Assembly (NCBI RefSeq): GCF_900110255.1
Contig: NZ_FODD01000008.1
Location: 124,001-188,000 of the forward strand
Source of the DNA: Actinacidiphila rubida
GTDB taxonomy: Bacteria > Actinomycetota > Actinomycetes > Streptomycetales > Streptomycetaceae
Length of the DNA stretch: 64,000 nucleotides
Reading direction: 5' to 3'
Position numbers and translations under genes: made by a program. Position 1 is the stretch's first letter. Every line of letters starts with the position of its first letter. Under the pieces are notes generated by a model. It made no database searches. It saw nothing but the letters and a program-made list of their open reading frames with translations, and was not told the origin of the DNA. Shown here piece by piece: positions 48,588 to 59,561 of this stretch.

Positions 48588-50770
48588 GGTGCTTTCTGCC
48601 CTGCCGCGGGCGCCGGTTCCGCGGGGTCGAAGGTGATCGGCAGATCGGGCGCGGGTTTGCCCGAAGGCGCCACGCCGAGGGACTTCAGGCCGAACTCCAT
48701 GACCTTCTTGAAGACCGGGCCGCAGATCTCGCCGCCGAAGTAGCTCCCCCTGGTCGGGTTCTGGATGACGCAGGAGACGGTCAGCCGCGGGTTGTCGGCG
48801 GGCGCGAACCCCATGAACGACGAGGTGTAGCCCTTGTAGCGGCCGGTGTCGGGGTCCACCCGGTTGGCCGTACCGGTCTTGCCGGCGACCCGGTAGCCGT
48901 CGATCCGGGCGTAGACGCCGGTGCCCTGCTCGCTGCCGACGACGGACTCCAGCATCTGCGAGAGGGTCGTGGCGGTCCGCGCGCTGACCACCCGGGTCTT
49001 CTTCGGCGCGGGGGCGGGCACGAACCGCCCGTCGGGCCCGGTGATGCCGCGGATCAGCGAGGGCTGGACGCGCACGCCGCCGTTGGCGATGGTCGCGTAC
49101 ACCGAGGTGGCCTGCAGGGCGCTCAGCGACAGGCCCTGGCCGAAGGGGATGGTGAACTGCTGGGAGGCGTTCCAGTTCTGCGGCTTGGCCAGGATGCCGG
49201 GGGTCTCGCCGGGGAAGCCGACGCCGGTCGGCGAGCCGATGCCGAACTTCTTCAGGTAGGAGTACAGGACCTGGTTGGCCTGCGCCTGCGTCTTTCCCAG
49301 CTGCTGGCTGGCCAGGATCGTGCCGATGTTGCTGGACTTGGCCAGCACCCCGTTGAGGGTCAGGTACCAGGTGCCGTGGTCGACGTCGTCGTGGAAGACC
49401 CGGTCGGCGCGCGGCAGCGTGCCGGGCACGGTGACACGGGTGGTGGGCGTGGCCGTGCCGGTGTCGAGGATCGCGGCCATCGACATCAGCTTGCTGACAC
49501 TGCCCGGCTCGTAGGCGTCCTGCACGGCGGCGTTGCCGAGCGCATGGGGGTCGGCGTGGGCCAGGTCGTTGGGGTCGTAGCCGGGGGCGTCGGCCATGGC
49601 CAGGACCTCGCCGGTCCGGTTGTCCATCACCGTCACGTAGCCGCGGTCCGCGTGGGACTTCTGCACCTGGGCGGTGATGGCGCTCTGCGCGGCCCACTGG
49701 ATGTCCCGGTCCAGTGTCAGCTCCACGTCGTCGCCGGGGACCGCGGGCTGCTCCTGGCTGCCCGCGGTGGGCACCTGGCGGCCGTTGGACTGCGCGTAGC
49801 GGATCTTGCCGTTGGTGCCGGACAGCTGCTTGTCGAGCATCGACTCCAGGCCGCCGGCGCCCTGCCCGTCGCCGTTCACGAAGCCGATCACGCCCGCGGC
49901 CAGGTCGCCCGCCGGGTAGACCCGCTTGGAGTGCGGCTCGCTGAAGATCCCGGCCAGCACGTCGGCGCCCTGGCCCTTGGCGGCCTTCGCTGCGAACGCG
50001 GCCTTGAGGTCCTTGATCTGGTTCCAGGCCTGCGGCGACTGCTGCCTGGCGATGATCTGGTAGCGGGAGCCGGGCGCTGCGAGCTGCTGGGCGATCTTGG
50101 TGGCGTCGCCCCCGACGATCGGCGCGAGCAGCTCCGCGGCCTGCTGGGGGGCGTCCTTCACCTTGGCCTGCGCGGGCGTGAACAGGTACGGGTCGGCGGT
50201 CACGTCGAACGCGTCGACGGTGGTGGCCAGGTCCGCGCCGGTGCGGTCGGTGATGGTGCCGCGGTCGGCGGTGACCTCGTGGGTGACCCAGCGGTTGACG
50301 GCGGCCTTGGACGCGTACGCGGACGCGTCGACCGCCTGCACCTGCAGCAGCCGCACCACGAACACGGCCATCACGATCGTCAGGGCCGCGCCGACCAGCC
50401 GCAGCCGCGGCCGCGGCCGGCCCAGCCGTACCGGGCCGCGCGGCGCGGGCCGGCCGGGGCCGCGCAGCGAGCGGGCCCCCGCGGGCCGCCGCGGCGGCCC
50501 GACCCGGCCTGGCTGCGCCTGCGCGTGGCCCGGCGCGTGACCCTGCCCGCGTGGCTGCCCGGAGCCCTCCCGGTGCCCCTGGCCCTGTCCGCCGCCCTGC
50601 GCGGGGCCCTGGCCCTGGCGTTCGCGCCGCGCGGGGCCGCGTGCCGCGGCGCCCTGGCCGCCCACGGACCGCGCGGCGCCCCTGCCGCCGGGCGGCGGGA
50701 CCGGGCGGCGCGGGCGGCCGCCGCCCGCCGGGCGTCCGTGCGGGTCCCTGTCGTCGTCGCGCCCGGTCAC
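48584..50770 (-). CDS. ftsI: Septal penicillin-binding protein FtsI (PBP3)
   Basis: A class B PBP of about 728 residues. An unusually long basic cytoplasmic N-terminus (about 130 residues, Gly/Arg/Gln/Pro-rich) precedes one membrane helix (LVGAALTIVMAVFVVRLLQV). The dimerisation domain begins ADRGTITDRTGADLA. The transpeptidase motifs are SVSK (DAYEPGSVSKLMS), SSN (LAKSSNIGT) and KTG (RVAGKTGTAN). It cross-links septal peptidoglycan with FtsW. GTG 50770 lies 4 bp after the ftsL stop. Confidence 0.96.
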   Translation of the reverse strand: MTGRDDDRDPHGRPAGGGRPRRPVPPPGGRGAARSVGGQGAAARGPARRERQGQGPAQGGGQGQGHREGSGQPRGQGHAPGHAQAQPGRVGPPRRPAGARSLRGPGRPAPRGPVRLGRPRPRLRLVGAALTIVMAVFVVRLLQVQAVDASAYASKAAVNRWVTHEVTADRGTITDRTGADLATTVDAFDVTADPYLFTPAQAKVKDAPQQAAELLAPIVGGDATKIAQQLAAPGSRYQIIARQQSPQAWNQIKDLKAAFAAKAAKGQGADVLAGIFSEPHSKRVYPAGDLAAGVIGFVNGDGQGAGGLESMLDKQLSGTNGKIRYAQSNGRQVPTAGSQEQPAVPGDDVELTLDRDIQWAAQSAITAQVQKSHADRGYVTVMDNRTGEVLAMADAPGYDPNDLAHADPHALGNAAVQDAYEPGSVSKLMSMAAILDTGTATPTTRVTVPGTLPRADRVFHDDVDHGTWYLTLNGVLAKSSNIGTILASQQLGKTQAQANQVLYSYLKKFGIGSPTGVGFPGETPGILAKPQNWNASQQFTIPFGQGLSLSALQATSVYATIANGGVRVQPSLIRGITGPDGRFVPAPAPKKTRVVSARTATTLSQMLESVVGSEQGTGVYARIDGYRVAGKTGTANRVDPDTGRYKGYTSSFMGFAPADNPRLTVSCVIQNPTRGSYFGGEICGPVFKKVMEFGLKSLGVAPSGKPAPDLPITFDPAEPAPAAGQKAP

Positions 50771-50774
50771 CTGC

Positions 50775-51305
50775 TCACCTGCCCGAGGTCGGGTCGGACG
50801 TCCCCGGGGAGGGCGTGGACGTGCCGGCGGTCGTGCCCGGCGCACCGGACGCCGGGGAACCGGCCTGCGGCTGCCCGGAGGGCGTGGCCGACGAGCCGGC
50901 GGACACCGCGGGCGAGGCCGAGCCCAGGGTGGGTGTCGGTGTGGGGCTGGGCGGCGGCGCGGTCGCGGCCTGCGGGGTGCCGTGCACGCCCCCGGCCGGC
51001 GTCAGGAACGCCGGGGCGCCGCCGGGCACCATGCCCATCTGCCGCGCCCGCTCCTCCAGCGCGCCGGGCGCGGACAGGCCGTCCACCTCCTGCTGGAGCT
51101 CCTGCTGCTCGTCGGTGTAACCGGTGGTCTCCTTCTGCAGCTTGTTCAGCTGGAACGAGTCCTGGTTGACGGCCGAGTTCAGCAGCAGGAGCGAGATCAG
51201 GCCCCCCGCGAGCAGCGTCACGATGAGAACGACGAACGGCGTGCGTGCCGCGGTTGCACCCGCCCCCCGCGGCGATCCCCTCCTCCCCGCCTGCGCCCCG
51301 ATCAC
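50775..51305 (-). CDS. ftsL: FtsL-like septum protein
   Basis: A small bitopic protein of 176 residues. A basic N-terminus is followed by one membrane helix ([21 protein letters not shown]) and a short leucine-zipper-like coiled coil ([22 protein letters not shown]). The DivIC-like [16 protein letters not shown] ends the core. The long tail is Ser/Pro/Thr-rich and disordered. Identity rests on gene order and layout more than on sequence, as is usual for FtsL. The GTG at 51305 overlaps the rsmH stop (GTGA). Confidence 0.88.
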   Translation of the reverse strand: MIGAQAGRRGSPRGAGATAARTPFVVLIVTLLAGGLISLLLLNSAVNQDSFQLNKLQKETTGYTDEQQELQQEVDGLSAPGALEERARQMGMVPGGAPAFLTPAGGVHGTPQAATAPPPSPTPTPTLGSASPAVSAGSSATPSGQPQAGSPASGAPGTTAGTSTPSPGTSDPTSGR

Positions 51306-52282
51306 CGCATGTCCTCCCTGATGCGTTCCGCGCCGCGCAGCCTGGCCGGCGCCGCGCGCCGGTTCTCCGCGATCTCGTCCTCGGTGGGAAGTTCCGCGCC
51401 GCGTGTGAGCAGCTTCAGGCGCGGCTGGTACTGCTCGGGCACCACGGGCAGTCCTGGGGGCGCGGTGTTCGCCGCGCCGGCCGCGAAGACCTGCTTGACC
51501 AGCCGGTCCTCCAGCGAGTGGTACGACAGCACCGCGATCCGGCCGCCGACGGCGAGCGCCGCCACGGCCGCGGGGATGGCCCGCTCCAGCACCGCCAGCT
51601 CCCCGTTGACCTCGATCCGCAGCGCCTGGAAGGTCCGCTTCGCCGGGTTGCCGCCGGTGCGCTTGGCGGCCTGCGGGAGGGCGTCGCGGATCAGCTCGAC
51701 CAGCCGGGCGCTGGTGGTGAAGGGCTCCCGCTCACGCTCCCGGACGATCGCGTCGACGATCTTCCGGGCGAACTTCTCCTCGCCGTACGTCCGCAGGATG
51801 CGTACCAGTTCACCCGGCGGATACGTGTTCAGGACCTCGGCGGCGCTGATGCCCGACGACTGGTTCATCCGCATGTCCAGCGGCGCGTCCTGGGCGTAGG
51901 CGAAACCGCGCCCGGCCTCGTCGAGCTGCATCGAGGACACGCCCAGGTCGAACAGGACGCCCTGCACGCGCGGGATGCCCAGGTCCTCCAGCACCTCGGG
52001 CAGTTCGTCGTACACCGCGTGGACGAGCGTGGCGCGGTCGCCGAACGGGGCCAGGCGCTTGGCGGCGAGTTCGAGTGCCGCCGGGTCGCGGTCGACGGCC
52101 ACCAGCCGGGCGGCGGGGAAGGTCTGCAGCAGCGCCTCGCTGTGCCCGCCCAGGCCCAGCGTCGCGTCCACCACGACCGCGCCGGGCTCGGCGAGGGCCG
52201 GCGCCAGCAGATCGAGGCAGCGCCGCAGCATCACCGGGACGTGCCGCGGTTGCGCGGGCGGCGTGGCGGACGGGTCGTTCAT
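51302..52282 (-). CDS. rsmH: 16S rRNA (cytosine-1402-N4)-methyltransferase RsmH
   Basis: An enzyme of 326 residues. The start [21 protein letters not shown] site [17 protein letters not shown], and the RsmH signatures [30 protein letters not shown] and [12 protein letters not shown] are all clear. It modifies C1402 in the ribosomal P-site. The ATG at 52282 follows a 244-bp gap after mraZ in which no gene is seen; a separate promoter there is possible. Confidence 0.97.
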   Translation of the reverse strand: MNDPSATPPAQPRHVPVMLRRCLDLLAPALAEPGAVVVDATLGLGGHSEALLQTFPAARLVAVDRDPAALELAAKRLAPFGDRATLVHAVYDELPEVLEDLGIPRVQGVLFDLGVSSMQLDEAGRGFAYAQDAPLDMRMNQSSGISAAEVLNTYPPGELVRILRTYGEEKFARKIVDAIVREREREPFTTSARLVELIRDALPQAAKRTGGNPAKRTFQALRIEVNGELAVLERAIPAAVAALAVGGRIAVLSYHSLEDRLVKQVFAAGAANTAPPGLPVVPEQYQPRLKLLTRGAELPTEDEIAENRRAAPARLRGAERIREDMR

Positions 52283-52526
52283 GTGGCCCTGGTTTCCTGT
52301 CGGGGCTGCGGCGCCGCGGCGGCGCTCTTCCTGCCGGGTGCGATGGCCGCGCTCGGCGACGGATGCCTGGACGTAGAACCGGGTCCCCGCCCGCTCGCGG
52401 AATGCGCCCCTCTGGCACCGGGGAAGTGGTGCCAGCGGAGCGCTGAGCGGGAGGAGGCCGGGCCGTACGTCCGCGCGGTGGTGCGGAGTGGTGCGCGGTG
52501 GGGGTGCGCGGCGGTACGGGCCGCGC

Positions 52527-52958
52527 TCACAGTAATCCGGGCGGAACCTCCTGTGACAGGGCCGAAAAGGTGTCTTCCTGCGCGCCGAGGTACTGCTCCC
52601 AGGCGTCCGCCGCCCAGATCTCCACACGCGTGTTCGCGCCGATGACCGCGCAGTCGCGGACCAGCCCGGCGTAGTCGCGCAGGGCCTGCGGCACGGTCAC
52701 CCGGCCCTGCTTGTCGGGGACCTCGTCGTGGGCGCCGGCGAACAGCACCCGCAGGTAGTCCCGGGCGGCCTTGGAGGTGAGCGGGGCCGTCGACAACTGC
52801 TCGGTGGCGGCGGTGAAACCCGCGACGGGCCACACGCACAGGCAGCGCTCCTGCCCGCGGGTGATCACCAGGCCGTCGGCGAACGCGTCCCGGAACCGGG
52901 CGGGAAGCACGAGCCGGTTCTTGTCGTCCAGCCGCGGTGTGTACGTCCCGAGGAACAT
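52527..52958 (-). CDS. mraZ: Transcriptional regulator MraZ
   Basis: A protein of 143 residues with two AbrB-like SpoVT domains, each carrying the DxxxR signature ([15 protein letters not shown] and [16 protein letters not shown]). It forms ring-shaped oligomers and represses the dcw cluster by binding tandem boxes upstream of itself. I chose ATG 52958 with GGAGG 4 nt upstream; GTG 52961 directly before it is also possible. The first gene of the dcw cluster. Confidence 0.96.
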   Translation of the reverse strand: MFLGTYTPRLDDKNRLVLPARFRDAFADGLVITRGQERCLCVWPVAGFTAATEQLSTAPLTSKAARDYLRVLFAGAHDEVPDKQGRVTVPQALRDYAGLVRDCAVIGANTRVEIWAADAWEQYLGAQEDTFSALSQEVPPGLL

Positions 52959-52979
52959 CACACCTCCCGCCAGACGCCA

Positions 52980-53019
52980 CCACTTCGCGCCACTTTACTC
53001 CACCGCTCTCCACGGGCAA
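52980..53019 (-). promoter_or_regulatory. mraZ promoter overlapped by four 10-bp-spaced MraZ boxes
   Basis: On the minus strand TTGCCC (53014-53019), a 16-nt spacer and TAAAGT (52992-52997) make a good promoter. GTGG occurs four times at exactly 10-bp steps (plus-strand CCAC at 52980, 52990, 53000 and 53010). The boxes cover the -35/-10 spacer and the -10, so bound MraZ would block RNA polymerase. Tandem boxes at 10-bp spacing are the known MraZ target form. Confidence 0.8.
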
Positions 53020-53069
53020 CGTTGCCGCGACGCACCGGGCGCGCCCCTGCTCCTGGCAGCCGCTCGCGC

Positions 53070-53075
53070 TACCGT
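53070..53075 (+). promoter_or_regulatory. Predicted -10 of the carbonic anhydrase gene (leaderless)
   Basis: TACCGT is followed by 7 nt and then ATG 53083, with no ribosome site in between. This suggests a leaderless transcript. Confidence 0.5.
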
Positions 53076-53082
53076 CATAGAC

Positions 53083-53646
53083 ATGTCGATACCTGCAAGC
53101 AGCGCGGCCGGACAGGCCGAGCGCACCCAGCCGTCGCCGGACGCCTCCTCCGAGTCCGTCATCGACCGGCTCGTCACCGCCAACGAGCGCTACGCCGCCG
53201 AGTTCCAGGACCCGGGCATGGGCGCCGCGCCCGTGCTGCGGGTGGCGGTCGTCGCGTGCATGGACGCGCGCATCGACCTGCATAAGGCCCTCGGCCTGCA
53301 ACTGGGCGACTGCCACACCATCCGCAACGCCGGCGGCGTGGTCACCGACGACACCATCCGTTCCCTGACCATCAGCCAGCGCGCCCTGGGCACCCGCTCC
53401 GTCGTCCTCATCCACCACACCAACTGCGGACTGCAGACCATCACCGAGGATTTCAGGACGGAACTGGAGGCCGAGGTGGGGCAGCGTCCCACCTGGTCCG
53501 TCGAGGCGTTCACCGACGCCGACCAGGACGTCCGGCAGTCCATGGCCCGGGTCCGCACCTCCCCCTTCCTCACCCACACCGACGACGTGCGAGGCTTCGT
53601 CTTCGACGTCCACACCGGCCTGCTGCGGGAAATCACGAACAAGTAA
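53083..53646 (+). CDS. Beta-class carbonic anhydrase
   Basis: An enzyme of 187 residues interconverting CO2 and bicarbonate. The zinc ligands are the Cys of VVACMDARIDL and the His and Cys of LIHHTNCGL. The Asp-Arg dyad of MDAR is intact, and IRNAGGVVTDDTIRSL is conserved. It belongs to the short actinobacterial beta-CA group. It is divergent from mraZ. Bicarbonate supply for growth is the likely role. Confidence 0.92.
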   Translation: MSIPASSAAGQAERTQPSPDASSESVIDRLVTANERYAAEFQDPGMGAAPVLRVAVVACMDARIDLHKALGLQLGDCHTIRNAGGVVTDDTIRSLTISQRALGTRSVVLIHHTNCGLQTITEDFRTELEAEVGQRPTWSVEAFTDADQDVRQSMARVRTSPFLTHTDDVRGFVFDVHTGLLREITNK

Positions 53647-53793
53647 CGGCAGGCGAGTGACGTGGGCGGTCCCGTAAGGGAAGAATGCAAGGTGCGGCAC
53701 GTCTCGCCCGAAGCGAGCGTTGCGCATTCGGGGAGGGCCGGTCCGGGATGACCGCGACCCTGCGGTCCCAAGGAACAGGCCGAGGAGTACCGG

Positions 53794-54833
<1,040 letters not shown>

Positions 54834-54834
<1 letters not shown>

Positions 54835-56303
54835 TGCCGGCGAGGCCGGCGAGGCCGGAGCCCCCGCCACCGCCGCGCGTGCCGCCGGGTGCCCCGCCAG
54901 GGGCGCCGGCCGCCGGCGGGGCCCAGCAGGGCGGCGGCCTGCGCTCGGCGCTGGGCGGGCTCACCACCCGCGGCCGCTCCTTCGTGGCCGCGGGCCTGGC
55001 GGCCGCGGTCTGCTCCTACGTGCTGGGCCAGTCCGACCTGCTGCGGGTGGGCCTGCTGCTGGCGGCGCTGCCCCTGGTGTGCGTCGCGGTGCTCTACCGC
55101 ACCCGCTACCGGGTGGCCGGCAGCCGCCGGCTGTCGCCGTCCCGGGTGCCGGCGATGTCCGAGGCCCGCGTGCACCTGCGCATCGACAACGTCTCCCGGA
55201 TCCCGTCCGGCCTGCTGATGCTGCAGGACCGGGTGCCGTACGTGCTGGGACCGCGCCCGCGGTTCGTGCTGGACCGGGTGGAGCCCGGCGGCCACCGCGA
55301 GGTGTCCTACCGGGTCCGCTCCGACCTGCGCGGCCGCTACCCGCTGGGCCCGCTGCAGCTGCGGCTCACCGACCCGTTCGGGATGGTCGAGCTGACCCGG
55401 TCGTTCAGCGCCTTCGACACCCTCACCGTGGTGCCCAGGGTCGAGCCGCTGCCGGCGGTCCGGCTGGCCGGCGAGTCCTCCGGCTACGGCGAGAGCCGCA
55501 CCCGCGCCCTCGCGCTGGCCGGTGACGACGACGTGATCCCGCGCGGCTACCGGCACGGCGACGACCTGCGCCGGGTGCACTGGCGATCCACCGCCAAGTA
55601 CGGCGAGCTGATGGTGCGGCGCGAGGAGCAGCCCAACCGCGCCCGCTGCACCGTCCTGCTGGACACCCGGGAGAACGCCTACTTCGGCGCGGGACCGGAC
55701 TCGGCGTTCGAGTGGGCGGTGTCCGGGGCCGCCTCCGTCGCCGCCCACATGCTGGAGCGGGGCTTCGCGGTACGGCTGCTCACCGACACCGGCAGCAGCG
55801 TGCCGGGCCCCGAGAGCGGGTCCGGGTTCAGCGGCGACACCTCGGACATGGCGGGGCTGCTGCTGGACACCCTCGCGGTCGTCGAGCACTCCGACGGCGA
55901 GGACCTGGCGCCCGCCTACGAGGTGCTGCGCACCGGCAGCGAGGGCTTGATCGTGGCGTTCCTCGGCGACCTGTTCGAGGAGCAGGCCACGACCCTGGGG
56001 CGGATGCGGCAGCGGGCCGGCGGCGCGGTGGCGTTCGTGCTGGACAGCGACGACTGGCTGGCCCGCGAGGCCGGCGTGCACCACGACGTGCCGGGGGCGG
56101 CCCTGGCCGCCGACGGCGGGGGCGCCGCCCCCGAGGACACGGACACCACCGAGCACGCGGTGCAGATGCTGCGCGAGTCGGGGTGGACGGTGGTGCAGGT
56201 GCACCCCGGCGAGCCGCTGTCCGAACTGTGGCGGCAGGCGGACCGGTACCGGTCCGGCGAGGACACTGCGGGCGAACGGCGCGAAGCGGGGGCGAGGCCA
56301 TGA
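54834..56303 (+). CDS. DUF58 protein with two membrane helices and vWA-like core
   Basis: A protein of 489 residues. A Pro/Ala-rich N-terminus is followed by two adjacent membrane segments (about residues 50-85). The DUF58 signature YRHGDDLRRVHWRSTAKYGELMVRREE lies near residue 240. The C-terminal third has a vWA-like look (CTVLLDTRENA). DUF58 proteins are typical clients of MoxR ATPases. Its ATG shares one base with the MoxR stop, and it overlaps the transglutaminase gene by 4 bp. Confidence 0.92.
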
Positions 56304-58687
56304 CCGGCCGGGGACGGCTGACGGTGTGCGGGGCGGCGGCCTCGCTGATGGCCGCGGCCTCGCTGCTGCCGCTGACCGCCACCAGCGAGTGGATCCTCAA
56401 GGCGTTCCTGCTGGTGTGCCTGCAGGCCGGCGTCGGCGCCGGCGCACGGCGGATCCCGCTGGCCAGGCCGCTGACGGTGCTGGCGCAGGCGGTGGTCTCG
56501 CTGATCGCGCTGACCATGATGTTCGCGCCGCACCAGGCGCTGGGCGGCATCCTGCCCGGCCCCTCGGCGATCCGCGAACTGGGCCAGGTGCTCCAGGACG
56601 GGCTCAACGACGTCGGCAACTTCGCCATCCCGGCGCCCGTCACCCCGGGCATCCGGCTGCTGCTGGTGGGCGGCACGCTGGTGGTCGCGCTCGCCGTCGA
56701 CGCGATCGCGGTCACCTACAACAGCGCGGCCCCGGCCGGGCTGCCGCTGCTGGCCCTGTACTCGGTGGCCGCCGGCCTCTACGACGGCGGTGCCGCCTGG
56801 CCGTACTTCCTGATCGCCGCGGCCGGCTACCTGCTGCTGCTCCTGGCCGAGGGCCGGGACCGGCTGTCGCGCTGGGGCCGGGTGTTCGGCGGCGGTCCCG
56901 CGCAGGGCGGGTGGGCCGCGCCCTCGGGCGGCACGGCGACCGCACCGGTGCGCACCGGCCGGCGCATCGGCGCCATGGCGCTGGGCATCGCCCTGATCGC
57001 CCCGCTCGTGCTGCCCTCCCTGGGCACCGGGCTGCTGGACACCACCGGGCACGGCGGCGGGGGCGGCGGCGGGGGCGGCGGGGGCACGGGCGCGGTGAAC
57101 CTCGTCGCGGCCCTTCAGGACAACCTCAACCAGCCCGACAACCGCGAGGTGCTGACCTACCGCACCGACTCCACCGACCTGCCGGGCATGTACCTGCGGA
57201 TCGCGGCGCTCGACAAGTTCGACGGCAAGGCGTGGACGCCGTCGAACCTCCCGGTCGAGGACATCCCCCAGCAGCTCCCGCAGCCGCAGGGCATGGCCAC
57301 GGACGTGAAGTTCAAGCCGGTGACCACCCAGGTGCAGGTGGACTCCGACTACGGCCAGGGCCTGCTGCCGATGCCGTTCCCCGCGCTCAGCGTGCAGGCT
57401 CCCGGCAACTGGAAGTTCCAGCCCGAGGGCCGGATGATCATCGGCCAGCACGGCCAGAACACGTCCGACGTGCGCTACTCCGTCACGAGCATGCAGGTCA
57501 TGCCGACCCCGGCCCAGCTGGCGGCCGCGCCCCCGGCGACCGGGCGGATCGCCGACACGTACACGCAGGTGCCCAAGTCGCTGCCGCCGGTGGTCGCCGC
57601 GACCGCCCGCAGCGTGACGAAGAACGCCACCAACGACTACCAGCGGGCGCTGGCCCTGCAGCAGTACTTCACCTCGGGCGAGTTCGTGTACAACACCGAG
57701 GCCAAGGCGGGCACGGGCGTCGACGCGATCGCGCGCTTCCTGCAGACGAAGGAGGGCTTCTGCGTCCACTTCGCCTTCACGATGGCCGCGATGGCCCGCA
57801 CCCTGCACATCCCTGCCCGGGTCGCGATCGGCTTCACCCCCGGCTCCCAGACGTCGGACGGGAGGATGTCCGTCGGGTTGAAGGACGCCCACGCCTGGCC
57901 CGAGCTGTACTTCGAGGGCGTGGGCTGGACCCGCTTCGAGCCGACGCCGTACCGGGGATCGGCCCCGTCCTACACCTCGTCGAACACCCCGAGCAACGGC
58001 GACAACACCACGGACACCGCCCCGCACGGCGCCACCTCGGCCCCCGCGGTGGCGCCCTCGCAGACCGACAGCTGCGCCCCCGAGAACCGGGCGGCCCCGG
58101 CCGACTGCACGCTGCCCTCGGCGGCCGCGGGCGGCGGCGGGGGCGGCGACGCGGGCCGGATCGCCCTGTACGCGGTGCTGGCGCTGCTGGTGCTGGCCAT
58201 CCCCACGACGCCCCTGCTGTGGCGGACCCGGCTGCGGGCCCGCCGGCTCGGCGGCGGCCGGGGCAAGGCCGAGGGGCTCACGCTGTCCGCGTGGCGCGAG
58301 GTGATGGACACCGGCTGGGACTACGGCATCCTGCCCGACGAGTCGGAGACGCCGCGGCGCGCCATGGCACGCCTGGTGGAGGAGGGCAAGCTGACCGGCG
58401 AGGGCGCCGCGGCGGCCGGAGCGCTGGCCGGCGCGGTGGAACGGGAGCTGTACGCGCCCAACCCGCGGCCGACGCCGGGGCTGGCCGACGAGGTGCACCG
58501 GGTGCGCAAGGGACTCCACGCGTCGGCGTCCCGCGGCACCCGTCTGCGGGCCCTGCTCCTGCCGCGCTCGGCGGCCCGGATGAGCTGGGCCGTGTCGGCT
58601 CGCTGGAGCAGCGCGGCCCAGCGCGTCTCCCACCGCTGGACCCGCCTCACCACCCCCCTCCGCCGCCGCCACCCCGCCTCCTCCTGA
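56300..58687 (+). CDS. Transglutaminase-like membrane protein
   Basis: A protein of 795 residues. Six or so N-terminal membrane helices (residues about 1-250) are followed by a Gly-rich spacer and an extracytoplasmic domain with the transglutaminase core. The Cys is in TKEGFCVHFAFTMAAMARTLHIPARVAIGF, the His in KDAHAWPELYF, and the Asp-equivalent region is WTRFEPTPYRG. One more helix near residue 625 returns the chain to a cytoplasmic C-terminal domain (DUF4129-like, KLTGEGAAAAGALAGAVEREL). It may cross-link or cleave exported proteins. The operon order MoxR-DUF58-transglutaminase is conserved; the role is not known. Confidence 0.9.
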   Translation: MTGRGRLTVCGAAASLMAAASLLPLTATSEWILKAFLLVCLQAGVGAGARRIPLARPLTVLAQAVVSLIALTMMFAPHQALGGILPGPSAIRELGQVLQDGLNDVGNFAIPAPVTPGIRLLLVGGTLVVALAVDAIAVTYNSAAPAGLPLLALYSVAAGLYDGGAAWPYFLIAAAGYLLLLLAEGRDRLSRWGRVFGGGPAQGGWAAPSGGTATAPVRTGRRIGAMALGIALIAPLVLPSLGTGLLDTTGHGGGGGGGGGGGTGAVNLVAALQDNLNQPDNREVLTYRTDSTDLPGMYLRIAALDKFDGKAWTPSNLPVEDIPQQLPQPQGMATDVKFKPVTTQVQVDSDYGQGLLPMPFPALSVQAPGNWKFQPEGRMIIGQHGQNTSDVRYSVTSMQVMPTPAQLAAAPPATGRIADTYTQVPKSLPPVVAATARSVTKNATNDYQRALALQQYFTSGEFVYNTEAKAGTGVDAIARFLQTKEGFCVHFAFTMAAMARTLHIPARVAIGFTPGSQTSDGRMSVGLKDAHAWPELYFEGVGWTRFEPTPYRGSAPSYTSSNTPSNGDNTTDTAPHGATSAPAVAPSQTDSCAPENRAAPADCTLPSAAAGGGGGGDAGRIALYAVLALLVLAIPTTPLLWRTRLRARRLGGGRGKAEGLTLSAWREVMDTGWDYGILPDESETPRRAMARLVEEGKLTGEGAAAAGALAGAVERELYAPNPRPTPGLADEVHRVRKGLHASASRGTRLRALLLPRSAARMSWAVSARWSSAAQRVSHRWTRLTTPLRRRHPASS

Positions 58688-58888
58688 CCCCGCGCCCCGC
58701 GCCCGCGGCCCCTGGTGGGGGCCGCGGGCAGGGGGGCACGGGCGAGATGGTCAGGCGCAGGGCATACAGGACCGCAGTCCTGGGGGTCGCGGGCCGTCAG
58801 AGCCGCGACCGGGGCGGGCGCGGCTCGGCTCGGCGAAGGCTGCAGGCCTGGTAGGCACGGGCAGTAGGCCGCAGGCCCGCCAGGGGGC

Positions 58889-58921
58889 GGGGTCCCCGGC
58901 CTTCGGCCGGGAGGTGTCCCC
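58889..58921. repeat. Dispersed hairpin element shared with 34002-34036
   Basis: GGGGTCCCCGGCCTTCGGCC followed by GGGAGGTGTCCCC resembles the element at 34002-34036. CCCGGCC (58895-58901) and its complement (58905-58911) form a perfect 7-bp hairpin, flanked by GGGG/CCCC. It is part of the 400-bp gap between the transglutaminase and DUF3040 genes. The rest of the gap holds only GC-rich sequence and the terminator. Confidence 0.6.
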
Positions 58922-59034
58922 GACGCGGCCGGCCACGACGCGCCGTCCGACGGCCGAGGACCCTGGGGGCCCGCACGCGCCCCGTCAGGGAGAGGGCCGG
59001 AGCCCGCGAGCGGGCCCGCCGTCTCCGGGGATGG

Positions 59035-59063
59035 CGAAAGGGCCCGCGAAGCGGGCCCTTTCG
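59035..59063. terminator. Perfect 13-bp hairpin terminator
   Basis: CGAAAGGGCCCGC (59035-59047) and its exact complement (59051-59063) flank the loop GAA. It lies between convergent genes and has A/T-rich ends in both directions, so it can stop both transcripts. Confidence 0.9.
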
Positions 59064-59087
59064 AAGAATGCGGAACCGAGCCGGAGG

Positions 59088-59483
59088 CTACTGTCCCTGC
59101 TCGTCACGCCGCCGCTGCCACCGCTCCTCGATGCGGTCCATGACCTTGCCGCGCCGCGGCTGCCGGCGGCCGATCCGGCGTCCGGCGGGGGCCGGCGGGT
59201 GCTCGCCCGGCCGCGTGGCCCGGCGCCAGCCGGTCACGGCCAGGACCGCGCACGCCAGCATCACCAGGAACCCGACGACGCTCACCCAGGTCTGCTTCGC
59301 GACCATCCCGGCCATGAGCAGCCCGATGCCGATCAGGAAGCCGGCAATCGCCAGGTACACGCGGCGGCGGGTGAACGTACGCAGCCCGCCACCCTCAAGC
59401 GCAGACGCGAACTTGGGATCTTCGGCGTACAGCGCCCGTTCCATCTGCTCGAGCATGCGCTGCTCATGCTCCGAGAGCGGCAC
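59088..59483 (-). CDS. DUF3040 membrane protein
   Basis: A protein of 131 residues. The family start PLSEHEQRMLEQMERALYAEDPKFAS is clear, followed by two membrane helices (RRVYLAIAGFLIGIGLLMAGM and WVSVVGFLVMLACAVLAVTGW) and a strongly basic tail (RRIGRRQPRRGKVMDRIEERWQRRR). It is actinobacterial-specific and of unknown function. GTG 59483 has AGGAGG upstream. A promoter lies at 59533-59561. Confidence 0.93.
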   Translation of the reverse strand: MPLSEHEQRMLEQMERALYAEDPKFASALEGGGLRTFTRRRVYLAIAGFLIGIGLLMAGMVAKQTWVSVVGFLVMLACAVLAVTGWRRATRPGEHPPAPAGRRIGRRQPRRGKVMDRIEERWQRRRDEQGQ

Positions 59484-59532
59484 GGCGACCTCCTACTCGT
59501 CGGTCGCGCGAGACGACCGATCCGACCCTTTC

Positions 59533-59561
59533 AGGATAGGCAGGGAATCGCCCCGGTGAAA
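59533..59561 (-). promoter_or_regulatory. Predicted promoter of the DUF3040 gene
   Basis: On the minus strand TTTCAC and TATCCT are separated by 17 nt. The 45-nt leader that follows carries AGGAGG before the GTG. The 290-bp region upstream holds no gene. Confidence 0.55.
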
